DNA from: Cupriavidus sp. YR651 | GTDB taxonomy: Bacteria > Pseudomonadota > Gammaproteobacteria > Burkholderiales > Burkholderiaceae | Assembly (NCBI RefSeq): GCF_900101625.1 | Contig: NZ_FMYZ01000013.1 | Coordinates: 1 to 64,000 of the forward strand | Direction: 5' to 3' | DNA: 64,000 bases | In this document: positions 36,548 to 44,902 of the stretch, piece by piece | Numbering within the stretch: position 1 is the stretch's first letter | Layout of the letters: every line of letters starts with the position of its first letter | Notes under the pieces: model-generated | What the model was told of the DNA's origin: nothing | Seen by the model: the letters and a program-made list of their open reading frames with translations, nothing else | Database searches by the model: none | Made by a program: the position numbers and the translations under genes

Positions 36548-38071
36548 CTATACGTCGAACCGGATCCCCTGCGCCAGCGGCAGGGCGTCGCCATAGTTGA
36601 TCGTATTGGTGGCGCGCCGCATGTAGCCCTTCCACGCATCCGATCCCGATTCGCGTCCGCCGCCCGTCGCCTTCTCGCCGCCGAACGCGCCCCCGATCTC
36701 CGCCCCGCTCGTGCCGATGTTGACGTTGGCGATGCCGCAGTCGCTGCCCGCTGTCGACAGGAAGCACTCCGCCTCGCGCAGCGATTCCGTGAAGATGCAT
36801 GACGACAGCCCATGCGACGCCGCGTTGTTGAGCGCGATGGCTTCGTCCAGCGAGGTATAGGGCATCAGGTAAAGAATCGGCGCGAAGGTTTCGGTCAGCA
36901 TCGTGTCGTGCTGGGTGTCGGTCACCACCAGCGCGGGCCGCACATAGCAGGCGTGCGGATAGCGGTCGCCGAGCAGCCGTTCGCCGCCGTGGACAACGTT
37001 GCCCTGCGCCCGGCAACTGGCGAGCGCGTTGGCCATCGTATCGCCGGCCGCCGCATCGATCAGCGGGCCGATCAGCGTGCCCTCCTGCAACGGATCGCCG
37101 ACGGGCAGCCGCGCATAGACCTGGCGCAGCCGGCTGGTCACGGTTTCGATCAGATCGACATGGACGAATGCGCGGCGAAGCGTGGTGCAGCGTTGCCCCG
37201 CGGTGCCCGCTGCGGCAAATGTCATGGCGCGAACGGTCAGCTCCAGGTTGGCCGACGGTGCGACGATGGCCGCGTTGTTGCCGCCGAGCTCCAGGATCGC
37301 GCGCTTGAACTGCGCGGCGCAGGCCATGCCGACCTCGCGGCCCATGCGCGTGGAGCCCGTCGCGCTCATCAGCCGCACCGCCGGATGCTGGACCAACTGG
37401 GCGCCGACGGCGCGACCGCCCGGCAGCACACAGCAAAGGCCCGCGTACTGCGGTGCGGAGGTTTCCAGCACGCGGTCCAGCAGACCCTGCGCCGCCAATG
37501 CACAGAGCGGTGTCTTCTCCGAGGGCTTCCACACCACGCCATTGCCGCAAACCAGCGCGAGCGCTGCATTCCACGCCCATACCGCCACCGGGAAATTGAA
37601 GGCGGAGATGACGCCGCAGAGCCCGAACGGATGCCAGGTCTCGCGCATGGCGTGCGCGGGTCGCTCCGATGCGATCGTCAGCCCATGCAGTTGGCGTGAC
37701 AGTCCCACGGCGAAATCGCAGATATCGATCATCTCCTGCACTTCACCGAGGCCTTCCTGGAGGATCTTGCCGGATTCCAGCGATACCAGCCGGCCCAGCG
37801 CGGTCTTGTGCTCGCGCAAGGCCAGCCCCAGGCGCCGCACCACCTCGCCGCGTGCCGGAGCCGGCGCCAGTGCCCAGATGGTCTGCGCGGCGTGCGCGCG
37901 GGCAATCCGGGCATCGACGTCAGCCGGCGTGCAGACCGGCAACTGGCCGAAGACCTCGCCATCGACCGGCGAGCGCAGGGGCAATGCACCGGGGCCACCG
38001 GCGCCGCCAGCCTCCCATGGTTGCCGCAGGCCCATGGCCTGCCAGCACGCCGCGATCTCTTGCGCTTTCAT
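36548..38071 (-). CDS. amaB: ALDH7-type aldehyde dehydrogenase, probable aminoadipate-semialdehyde dehydrogenase
   Basis: 507 residues. Catalytic Cys295 in AAGTAGQRCTTLRR and general-base Glu261 in AILELGGNNAAIV are those of the ALDH7 subfamily (alpha-aminoadipic semialdehyde / piperideine-6-carboxylate dehydrogenase). NAD-site GSTRMGREVG and the substrate-loop NIGTSGAEIGGAFGGEK also agree. Its ATG overlaps the stop of the lysine-dehydrogenase-like gene (ATGA), so the two are coupled, as expected for lysine to 2-aminoadipate conversion. The symbol is by analogy. Confidence 0.85.
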   Translation of the reverse strand: MKAQEIAACWQAMGLRQPWEAGGAGGPGALPLRSPVDGEVFGQLPVCTPADVDARIARAHAAQTIWALAPAPARGEVVRRLGLALREHKTALGRLVSLESGKILQEGLGEVQEMIDICDFAVGLSRQLHGLTIASERPAHAMRETWHPFGLCGVISAFNFPVAVWAWNAALALVCGNGVVWKPSEKTPLCALAAQGLLDRVLETSAPQYAGLCCVLPGGRAVGAQLVQHPAVRLMSATGSTRMGREVGMACAAQFKRAILELGGNNAAIVAPSANLELTVRAMTFAAAGTAGQRCTTLRRAFVHVDLIETVTSRLRQVYARLPVGDPLQEGTLIGPLIDAAAGDTMANALASCRAQGNVVHGGERLLGDRYPHACYVRPALVVTDTQHDTMLTETFAPILYLMPYTSLDEAIALNNAASHGLSSCIFTESLREAECFLSTAGSDCGIANVNIGTSGAEIGGAFGGEKATGGGRESGSDAWKGYMRRATNTINYGDALPLAQGIRFDV

Positions 38072-39258
38072 GCGGACATCTCCTGCAACGGATGCCGGGT
38101 GTAATGCTGGCCGAACCGGTTCGCCAGGAAGCGATCCAGCGGCATGGCCTCCTGCCGGACAAAGCCTGCCTGAGGCAGCACGCCGGAGGCCACGAGGTCC
38201 AGCGCCGTGCAGATGCCGGCTGCCGTCGTCAGCTGGATGGCATTGGCGTGGCCCGCGCCGCCAAGGTCGTCCACACCACCGATACGCGCGGAAAAAGACG
38301 CCTGCGTGAGCGGCCCGCGCTTGCCTTCGCCCTTCACGCCGGGCGGATGGCCCGTCGCGCTGGCGAATACGATCACCACGTCCTGTTCCGTCATCGGGAT
38401 GGCGTTCTCGAAAATCTCGCGCAGCCAGCCGCGCCGCTCGCGCAACCGCAGGTCGTTCAGCAAGAGCTTCATCTGCACGCAATGGCCGGGATAGCGGATG
38501 GATTTGTAGTCGACCTGACGCGCCCGGCCGGCCAGGGTATCGGGCAGCGTGCCGAGGCCTCCAGAAGTATTAAAGGCCTCGTACTCGATCCCGTCCAGCG
38601 CAAAGGTTTCAAGGCCTTCCAGCGCGGGCAGCTCGACCCGGCGGCCGTCGACGATGGCCTCGCAGGGGTTGCAGTACTCGTTGATCAGGCCTTCCGTGCT
38701 CCAGGTCAGGTTGTACTTGAGCGCGTTGCTGGGATAGCGCGGCAGCGCACCCACGCGCATGCGCAGGTCGAACAGGTCGCCGCCGCCCCGCAGGAACCGC
38801 TGGGCCAGGTCATGACCGACCACGCCGATAAACCCCGGCGCCAGCCCGCACTGCGGCATCAGGACCGAGCGCGCACCCTGGCCAAGCTGGCGGATGGCAT
38901 GCGTTGCGGCCACGTCCTCGGTCAGGTCGAAGTAGTGCACGCCCAGCCGCGCCGCCACGGTGGCGACGCTGACGGCCGCGTGGAACGGCAGCGCGTTGAG
39001 CACCGCGTCGGCACCGGCCAGCAGTGCGGCGCAGGTGCCGGGCTCGGTGGGGTCGCCGGCACGCACGGCGATGGTGCGCGGCAAGCCATCCAGCCGGTGC
39101 GCGTCGTGATCGACCAGGCAGACACGGTAGTCGCCGGATTGGTCCAGCATCGCGGCGATGACGCGGCCGATCTTGCCGGCGCCGAGGACCACCACGGAAA
39201 GCGGGCGGGGGGCTTTGGTCATGTCCCGGGTGGCGGGACCAAGGGTGGATGGCTGCAT
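38068..39258 (-). CDS. Saccharopine-dehydrogenase-family protein, probable L-lysine 6-dehydrogenase
   Basis: 396 residues (or 384 from an ATG at 39222). N-terminal Rossmann fold with VVVLGAGKIGRVIAAML and the LNALPFHAAVSVA segment, then the saccharopine-dehydrogenase C-terminal domain (MPQCGLAPGFIGVVGHDLA, YNLTWSTEGLINEYCNP). Saccharopine reductases and L-lysine 6-dehydrogenases share this fold. Pairing with an ALDH7 and lack of a saccharopine-forming partner argue for direct lysine deamination at the epsilon position. Divergent from an Lrp regulator. Reaction is inferred. Confidence 0.75.
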   Translation of the reverse strand: MQPSTLGPATRDMTKAPRPLSVVVLGAGKIGRVIAAMLDQSGDYRVCLVDHDAHRLDGLPRTIAVRAGDPTEPGTCAALLAGADAVLNALPFHAAVSVATVAARLGVHYFDLTEDVAATHAIRQLGQGARSVLMPQCGLAPGFIGVVGHDLAQRFLRGGGDLFDLRMRVGALPRYPSNALKYNLTWSTEGLINEYCNPCEAIVDGRRVELPALEGLETFALDGIEYEAFNTSGGLGTLPDTLAGRARQVDYKSIRYPGHCVQMKLLLNDLRLRERRGWLREIFENAIPMTEQDVVIVFASATGHPPGVKGEGKRGPLTQASFSARIGGVDDLGGAGHANAIQLTTAAGICTALDLVASGVLPQAGFVRQEAMPLDRFLANRFGQHYTRHPLQEMSA

Positions 39259-39397
39259 GGCTGACTCCGTCGAAAAGCATGAAAACCCGTGACTGAAGTA
39301 TGGGCAGCGCCGCGCACGTTTTACACCCGCAAGATTGACGAAAGCCCGGCATAATCCGACGCATCGACCATCCTTTGTGACGAAACGTCAGACTGCC

Positions 39398-39847
39398 ATG
39401 GCGGACCTCGACCAAATCGACCGGCACCTGCTGTCGCTGCTGCAGGGCAACGCGCGCGAGAGCGCGGCCAACCTCGCCCGCGTGCTCGGCATCGCCCGCA
39501 CGACGGTCGTGGCGCGGATCGCCCGGCTAGAGAAAACTGGCGTGATCGCCGGGTATGGCGTGCGCATGGGCAGCCAGATGGAGGACAACGCGATCCTCGC
39601 GTTCTGCGGCCTGTCCGTGCAACCCAAGGCTGCGCCGGCCGTGGTCCGCGCGCTGCAGCGCCTGCCGGAGGTGGAAGAGCTGAACTCCGTCAGCGGCCCG
39701 GTGGACTATATGGCCGTGATTCGCTGCGACACCCACGCGCGGCTGGACACGTTGCTGGACGAAATCGGCATGCTGGATGGCGTGAACCACACCACGACGT
39801 CGATCGTGCTCGCCCGCAAGATCGACCGCCGGCGCGCGGCCGGCTAG
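39398..39847 (+). CDS. Lrp/AsnC family transcriptional regulator
   Basis: 149 residues. Helix-turn-helix SAANLARVLGIARTTVVARIARLEKTGVI at about 24-52, then a RAM/AsnC ligand domain (SVSGPVDYMAVIRCDTHARLD). ATG 39398 fits the family start; a TTG at 39335 would add 21 unlike residues. It diverges from the lysine-dehydrogenase/amaB pair, so it probably senses lysine or a related amino acid and controls that operon. A dapB-like gene follows after 43 bases. Confidence 0.88.
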   Translation: MADLDQIDRHLLSLLQGNARESAANLARVLGIARTTVVARIARLEKTGVIAGYGVRMGSQMEDNAILAFCGLSVQPKAAPAVVRALQRLPEVEELNSVSGPVDYMAVIRCDTHARLDTLLDEIGMLDGVNHTTTSIVLARKIDRRRAAG

Positions 39848-39890
39848 CGCGCTATCCTTGATCGCTTTCAAACCGAATCAGGAGAAGACG

Positions 39891-40700
39891 ATGAGCACTG
39901 GCATTCGCGTCGCCGTGGGCGGCGTCACCGGCTGGGCCGGCGGCGAGCTGGCGCGCGGCGTAGCGCACGCACCCGACATGACCCTGGTGGCCGGCCTGTC
40001 GCGCGGCGCGGCGGGACAACCCCTGTCGCAACTGACCGGCCATGCCGATACACCCGGCGTGGCCGCGGCCAGCATCGAGGCCCTCGGCGCTACGCCCTAC
40101 GACGTCTACGTCGAGTACACCAGGCCGGCCATCGCCAAGCACAACATCCTGCAGGCGCTGGCCCACGGCGCGCACGTGGTGGTGGGTACGTCGGGGCTGT
40201 CCGACGACGACTATGCGGAGATCGACGCGGCCGCGCGCAAGGCCGACCGTGGCGTGCTGGCCTGCGGCAACTTCGCCATTACCGTGGTGCTGTTGCAGAA
40301 ATTCGCGGAAATGGCGGCGCGACACCTCGACCATTGGGAAATCATCGACTACGCCAAGGCGGGCAAGGTCGATGTGCCGTCGGGCACGGTGCGCGAGCTG
40401 GCGTTCCGGCTTGGCCAGGTGAAAGCCGCCGCGCAGGCGGTGCCGGTGGACCAGGTCAGCGGCCCGAGGGAGACGCGTGGCGCGACGATCTCCGGCACGC
40501 AGGTGCACGCGGTGCGGCTGCCGGGATACCAGCTCGGGGTAGAGGTGATCTTTGGCGCGGACGGCCAGCGCCTGCACCTGAAACACCAGGCCGGGGACGG
40601 GTCCAAGCCCTACGTGTCCGGCGCGCTGCTGGCCATCCGCAAGGTCCACACCTTGCGCGGCGTGGTACGGGGGCTGGACAAGGTGATGGAAGGACTCTGA
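39891..40700 (+). CDS. DapB-like (dihydrodipicolinate reductase family) protein lacking catalytic histidines
   Basis: 269 residues. N-terminal nucleotide-binding segment VAVGGVTGWAGGELARG and the C-terminal KAGKVDVPSGTVREL motif place it in the DapB family. In E. coli DapB the active site reads HHRHKVDAPSGT; here the aligned stretch is AKAGKVDVPSGT, so both catalytic histidines are replaced (Ala155, Lys156) while the lysine (Lys159) is kept. It sits beside the lysine-catabolic pair and its regulator. AGGAGA precedes the ATG. Probably a paralogue with altered function rather than the biosynthetic enzyme. Confidence 0.75.
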   Translation: MSTGIRVAVGGVTGWAGGELARGVAHAPDMTLVAGLSRGAAGQPLSQLTGHADTPGVAAASIEALGATPYDVYVEYTRPAIAKHNILQALAHGAHVVVGTSGLSDDDYAEIDAAARKADRGVLACGNFAITVVLLQKFAEMAARHLDHWEIIDYAKAGKVDVPSGTVRELAFRLGQVKAAAQAVPVDQVSGPRETRGATISGTQVHAVRLPGYQLGVEVIFGADGQRLHLKHQAGDGSKPYVSGALLAIRKVHTLRGVVRGLDKVMEGL

Positions 40701-40723
40701 CGCGGGCGTTGCCGCCCGCCATG

Positions 40724-40765
40724 AAAAACACCCCAAAGGTTGAACAGGTGTCCAACTTCTGGGGT
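40724..40765 (-). terminator. Intrinsic terminator resembling an IS3-family (IS150-like) end
   Basis: On the minus strand ACCCCA (40760-40765) pairs with TGGGGT (40730-40735), with an inner GTTGGAC / GTTCAAC-type pairing, followed by G and TTTTT (40724-40728). It lies 100 bases past the stop of the 40873-41628 gene. The outer sequence TGAACTGCACCCCAGAAGTT on that strand resembles the terminal inverted repeat of IS150-type elements, so this may be a relic IS end now used as a terminator. Confidence 0.55.
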
Positions 40766-40872
40766 GCAGTTCACGACGGGAGGCTTTCCCGGCAGTCCGG
40801 CGGCTTCGGCCCCTCTCGAAAATCCTCCAAAAGGCCTTTCGCGGAGCAGTCTCCCCGGCCCTCCGCCCGGGC

Positions 40873-41628
40873 TTACCAGCTACCCGGATTGACCGGCTTC
40901 GCCGGCGCCTTCTTGTCCGACTTTTCAGTCTTCTCCGGCTTCTTCGCTGCCGCGCCCGATGCCGGCGGCGCGAGCGACTTCTCCACCTCCGCATCGCGAT
41001 TCGCCATCAGCGCGCGCGCCTGCGGCAGCAGCAACTCGATCGTCCCTTCGTTCGGATCTTCGGGAATCGCGTAGAGCTCCACGGTCAGCGGACGCTGCAT
41101 CCAGCCCGCGTGAACGCTCTTGACGGGCTTGCCCGCCTTGTCCTTCATGTCGACCTGTTCCTGGCGAAACGGCTTGCCAAAGCGCGTGCTCAGCGCCCGT
41201 ACCGCAGCGTCCTGCGAGCGGATGCCGTCCGTTGGCAACATCACGCCAACCAGCGCGTTGCCATCGACAAGCGCCAGCAGCTTCGGGCCATCCATGAACG
41301 CGGGTCGCTTGTCGCGCGGCACGCCGACCTGGCGCATCACGCCATCGCCGCGCAACTCCACGCAGAACGCGGTCACGTCCCGCCCGTCGGGGGTGCGATG
41401 GTCGGCACAATCGGGCAGCGCGGGCAGCGGACTGCCGATGACGAGCGTGTCGAGCACGGGCGCCAGGGCACCGGTATCGGCGGTGGCAGCGGTGGCGGTG
41501 TTTGTTGCGGTGGCGGGTTGCGGCGCGGCGGCCGCGGGTGCAGATGCGGGTGCGGAAGCGGGTGCAGCAAGGGCGACAGACGTCGCCAGCAGGCTGGCCG
41601 CAGCCAGCCCGGCAAGAGGAAATCTCAA
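40873..41628 (-). CDS. Secreted protein of unknown function with Ala/Pro-rich and Lys-rich tails
   Basis: 251 residues. Signal peptide about 1-22 (MRFPLAGLAAASLLATSVALAA), a low-complexity Ala/Pro/Thr stretch to about 50, a folded core of about 150 residues with two cysteines (LPALPDCADHR and TAFCVELRGDG), then a C-terminal Lys/Ala/Pro-rich tail (KKPEKTEKSDKKAPAKP). I do not recognise a family. A terminator follows at 40724-40765. Confidence 0.75.
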   Translation of the reverse strand: MRFPLAGLAAASLLATSVALAAPASAPASAPAAAAPQPATATNTATAATADTGALAPVLDTLVIGSPLPALPDCADHRTPDGRDVTAFCVELRGDGVMRQVGVPRDKRPAFMDGPKLLALVDGNALVGVMLPTDGIRSQDAAVRALSTRFGKPFRQEQVDMKDKAGKPVKSVHAGWMQRPLTVELYAIPEDPNEGTIELLLPQARALMANRDAEVEKSLAPPASGAAAKKPEKTEKSDKKAPAKPVNPGSW

Positions 41629-41712
41629 AACACACTCCTGAAAACGGCTCCCGATTGGAGCCCGCCTCGGGCCAGGGGTTCCTGTCGCGCCCTGTCGAGT
41701 GGCGCCAGGTGC

Positions 41713-42021
41713 CTAGCGAAGCATTTGCTTCCCGAAATGATAGAGCACCAGCGCGGCGCCCAGGAGCACGGCCCACAGGATCAGGCGTGGCACGGCGCTC
41801 GGCGGCAACTGGCGCGGCGGCGTGCGCTGCACCAGCGGGATGCGCATGCGGGAATTGGTCTGCAGCCCGCGCGTGTGCCAGATCGTCGTATCTGCCCCCA
41901 GATCGCGTAGCGGCGGCCTGTCCTTGGCAGGCGTCGCGGCCGGCCTCTGGATTGGCGCCTTGACTGGCTTGTTTGTGGGCGCCTTGGCCTGGCGTGTGCC
42001 GGCCGGTCGTTGCGTGGCCAT
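41713..42021 (-). CDS. Small membrane-anchored protein of unknown function
   Basis: 102 residues. The first 60 are hydrophilic and rich in Pro/Lys/Arg/Ala (KAPTNKPVKAPIQRPA), then a central DTTIWHTRGLQTNSRMRIPLV segment and one C-terminal transmembrane helix (about 79-95, LILWAVLLGAALVLYHF). Tail-anchored topology is likely. No family recognised. Confidence 0.65.
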   Translation of the reverse strand: MATQRPAGTRQAKAPTNKPVKAPIQRPAATPAKDRPPLRDLGADTTIWHTRGLQTNSRMRIPLVQRTPPRQLPPSAVPRLILWAVLLGAALVLYHFGKQMLR

Positions 42022-42197
42022 CCTGTACTCCCCTCCCGAAGTCCTGCGATACGCAAAACCGGCGAGTCAGATGTGCCGCCGGAACACTACACGGCCGACC
42101 GGTCTGTTGCCGGCGATCCGTGCGCGGCACATGTTAAGACAAAGACGCTCCATGCGCTACCGGTACGCTGCCAGTCGGTGAGGTGAATCCCACACAC

Positions 42198-43745
42198 TCA
42201 GGTGGACACCCCCTTGCGGCTGATCGCCACGGCCTCGCGACGGAACCCGTGGGCCATGTGGTGATAGAACGGATGCGGGTTGAACTGGCGCGACAGGAAC
42301 GACGCCAGCAGCGATGCCGCCAGCAGATACACCGTCAGGTCCTGCGTGCGGGTCATCTCCATGACGATCACGCTGGCCGTGATCGGTGCCTGCGTCGCCG
42401 CGGCCAGGAAGGCCGCCATCGACACCAGCGCCAGCACGCGCGGCTCCGTGATGCCGGGAAGAAAATGCGCGACGGTCTCGCCGATACCCGCGCCAATCGC
42501 CACCGCCGGCGTGAAGATACCGCCGGGGATGCCGGCGAAGTACGACACCACCGTGGCAACCAGCTTGGCAAACCCGAACCACAACGTGCTGTGGGGTTCG
42601 CCATTGATCAGGCCGGAGGCTTGCTCGTAGCCCGTGCCGAAGGTCGCGCCCGCCGTCGCCCAGCCCAGGATCGCGACGATCAGTCCGCAGCCAAAGGCGA
42701 CCCAGATCGGATGCGCCGTGGGCCATCCCCGCCATTTCACGGGAAGCAGGCCCGGCACGCCACCGACCAGTACCTTGGCGAACAACCCGCCGAAGACGCC
42801 ATTGACCACCGCGCACAGGAGCACCGGCCCCCACGCCTCGTGGAGGACCAGCATCGGCACCTCGACGTGAAAATACGGGTTGTTGCCGAACACGGCCAGC
42901 GACAGGAAACCCGCGGTCAGCACACCCGATAGCACCAGCCTGTCCCAGCGTACGGCCGTGCCGCGCCCGAGTTCCTCGATGGCGAACACCACCCCCGCCA
43001 GCGGCGTGTTGAACGCCGCCGCGAGGCCGCCCGCAGCGCCGGCGGCGATCAGCGCGTTGGGGTGAAAGCCAATGCGGAACCGGAGCTTTTCCTGGCACCA
43101 CCGGCCCCAGGCGAGCATGGCCGCAGCCCCCACCTGCACGGACGGCCCTTCGCGGCCGACCGATGCGCCGGCGAGCAGCGCGCCGGTTGTCAGCAACACC
43201 TTCCACATCGATTGCCGGAACGACACCAGCACATTCTGCGCGACGCCGTTCGGCGGCAGCGTGACGGCGGCGATCACTTGCGGAATGCCGCTGCCGCGCG
43301 CCTGCGGCGCCAGCCGGATGGTGAGCCAGCGCAGCGCGGCAAGCCCGAACGGCAGCATCACAAACGCCAGCCACGGCGTGGCCGAAGTCAGTCGCCCGTT
43401 CCAGCGCAATGCCAGTTCGGCGATATAGGCAAAGAGAATCGAAAACAGCGCCACACAGCCGGCGCCGCACATGAACACCGCGTAACGCAGCGACGTGCGC
43501 GATATCCGGCCGACCTGCCGCGTCTTGCGTTGCGCGGCGCGCGCGGCTTGCTGTCGCAGCCGGCGCGCCCCGCTGGGCTTGTCATCGAGGGGGAGACCGG
43601 GGGCGGATTCGGGAGGTGAGGTGGAGGCAGTGGTGCGATCCGGTCGATCCGATTCACGCGATAAATCCGACTCATCGGTCGGCTTGGCCGCATCGCGACG
43701 CGGGACGGATCGGGGCGAATCAGGCGGTTCGACGGACTCGGTCAT
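42198..43745 (-). CDS. ClC-family chloride channel / H+ antiporter
   Basis: 515 residues from ATG 43745; a GTG at 43808 could add 21. ClC selectivity motifs are intact: GSGIPQV, GREGPSVQ (with the gating glutamate) and GGIFTPAVAIGAGIG. About a dozen helical segments follow a roughly 90-residue hydrophilic N-terminus rich in Ser/Pro/Arg/Asp. No C-terminal CBS domains. Whether it is a channel or exchanger cannot be told. Confidence 0.92.
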   Translation of the reverse strand: MTESVEPPDSPRSVPRRDAAKPTDESDLSRESDRPDRTTASTSPPESAPGLPLDDKPSGARRLRQQAARAAQRKTRQVGRISRTSLRYAVFMCGAGCVALFSILFAYIAELALRWNGRLTSATPWLAFVMLPFGLAALRWLTIRLAPQARGSGIPQVIAAVTLPPNGVAQNVLVSFRQSMWKVLLTTGALLAGASVGREGPSVQVGAAAMLAWGRWCQEKLRFRIGFHPNALIAAGAAGGLAAAFNTPLAGVVFAIEELGRGTAVRWDRLVLSGVLTAGFLSLAVFGNNPYFHVEVPMLVLHEAWGPVLLCAVVNGVFGGLFAKVLVGGVPGLLPVKWRGWPTAHPIWVAFGCGLIVAILGWATAGATFGTGYEQASGLINGEPHSTLWFGFAKLVATVVSYFAGIPGGIFTPAVAIGAGIGETVAHFLPGITEPRVLALVSMAAFLAAATQAPITASVIVMEMTRTQDLTVYLLAASLLASFLSRQFNPHPFYHHMAHGFRREAVAISRKGVST

Positions 43746-43866
43746 GGAGGCGCGCGAGAGCAGTGGCAACGAAGACGTCCGCCGCGCCCCCTGCGGCGGT
43801 AGCCGCACCGGGCATGCCGCAGCGTCCTCGTACTATAGCCCGCCGATCCCGGCCCCGCGCCGCCGA

Positions 43867-44847
43867 TCAGTCCAGGCTGATGTGGTTGGCGCGAATGACC
43901 TTGCCCCAGCTCTCGCGGTCGGCCGTCACATAGCGGTCGATTTCCGCTTGCGTGCGCGGCGCCTGGACGACCAGCCCCAGCGCACCAAACGTGTTGCGGA
44001 ACTGCGGATCGACCAGCACACGCGCCGCTGCGGCTTGCAGTTTGCCCACGACATCGGCGGGGGTCTGCGCCGGAACGGCCAGCCCGAACCACGTGGCGGC
44101 GTGGAAATTGGGATAGCCGCTTTCCGCCACCGTGGGCACATTGGGCAGCACGTCCAGCCGCGAGCGACCGGTCACTGCCAGCGCCTTGAGCTTGCCAGCC
44201 TTGATATGCGGCAGCGAGGTGCTGACCACATCCACCATCAGCTGCACGTCGTTGGCCAGCAGCGCGGACAATGCCGGCGCGCTGCCGTTGTATGGCACAT
44301 GGGTGATGTCGACGCCGAGTTCGGACTTCAGCATCTCGGTGGCCAACTGCAGCGGATTGCCCAGCCCGACGGACGCGTAGTTGAGCTTGCCGCCAGCGGC
44401 CTTGGCATAACCGGCAAAGTCGCGGGTGTTGCCGGCCGGCACCTGGTTGTTGGTGACAACGACCAGCGGCACTTCGATGCCGATCGTGATGACCTTGAAG
44501 TCCTTTGGATCGTAGCCGGGCTTCTTGTAGAGCATCGGGTTGAGCACCATGCTGGCGCTGGTGCCCATCAGGATCGTGTAGCCGTCCGGCTGGGCGCGCG
44601 ACACGCTCTGCGTGCCGACCATCGTGTTGGCGCCCGGGCGATTCTCCACGACCACGGGCTGCTTCAGTTCGCGCGACATCCCCTCGGCCAGCGCGCGGCC
44701 GAACTGGTCGGTCGAGCCGCCCGGGGTGTAGGGCACGACCAGCTTGATCGGGCGCTCGGGGTAGGCGGCATGGGCAGTCGGCACGACGCCGGCGGCGACG
44801 GCAAGTCCGAGCGCACTGGCGGCCAGCATGGCAGTTCTGCGATACAT
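43867..44847 (-). CDS. Bug-family tripartite tricarboxylate transporter substrate-binding protein
   Basis: 326 residues. Signal peptide about 1-26 (ending PTAHA), then the Bug signature YPERPIKLVVPYTPGGSTDQFGR and VVENRPGANTMVGTQSVSRA. Bug proteins are periplasmic solute binders, hugely expanded in Burkholderiales, often without cognate membrane subunits; none is adjacent here. It follows the acyl-CoA synthetase gene by 55 bases on the same strand, so the bound solute may be an organic acid activated by that enzyme. Confidence 0.92.
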   Translation of the reverse strand: MYRRTAMLAASALGLAVAAGVVPTAHAAYPERPIKLVVPYTPGGSTDQFGRALAEGMSRELKQPVVVENRPGANTMVGTQSVSRAQPDGYTILMGTSASMVLNPMLYKKPGYDPKDFKVITIGIEVPLVVVTNNQVPAGNTRDFAGYAKAAGGKLNYASVGLGNPLQLATEMLKSELGVDITHVPYNGSAPALSALLANDVQLMVDVVSTSLPHIKAGKLKALAVTGRSRLDVLPNVPTVAESGYPNFHAATWFGLAVPAQTPADVVGKLQAAAARVLVDPQFRNTFGALGLVVQAPRTQAEIDRYVTADRESWGKVIRANHISLD

Positions 44848-44902
44848 CGGTGGTCTCCTCTCTCTTATTGTGGATTGCTGTGGCAAGGCGTCGCGGGGGT
44901 AC

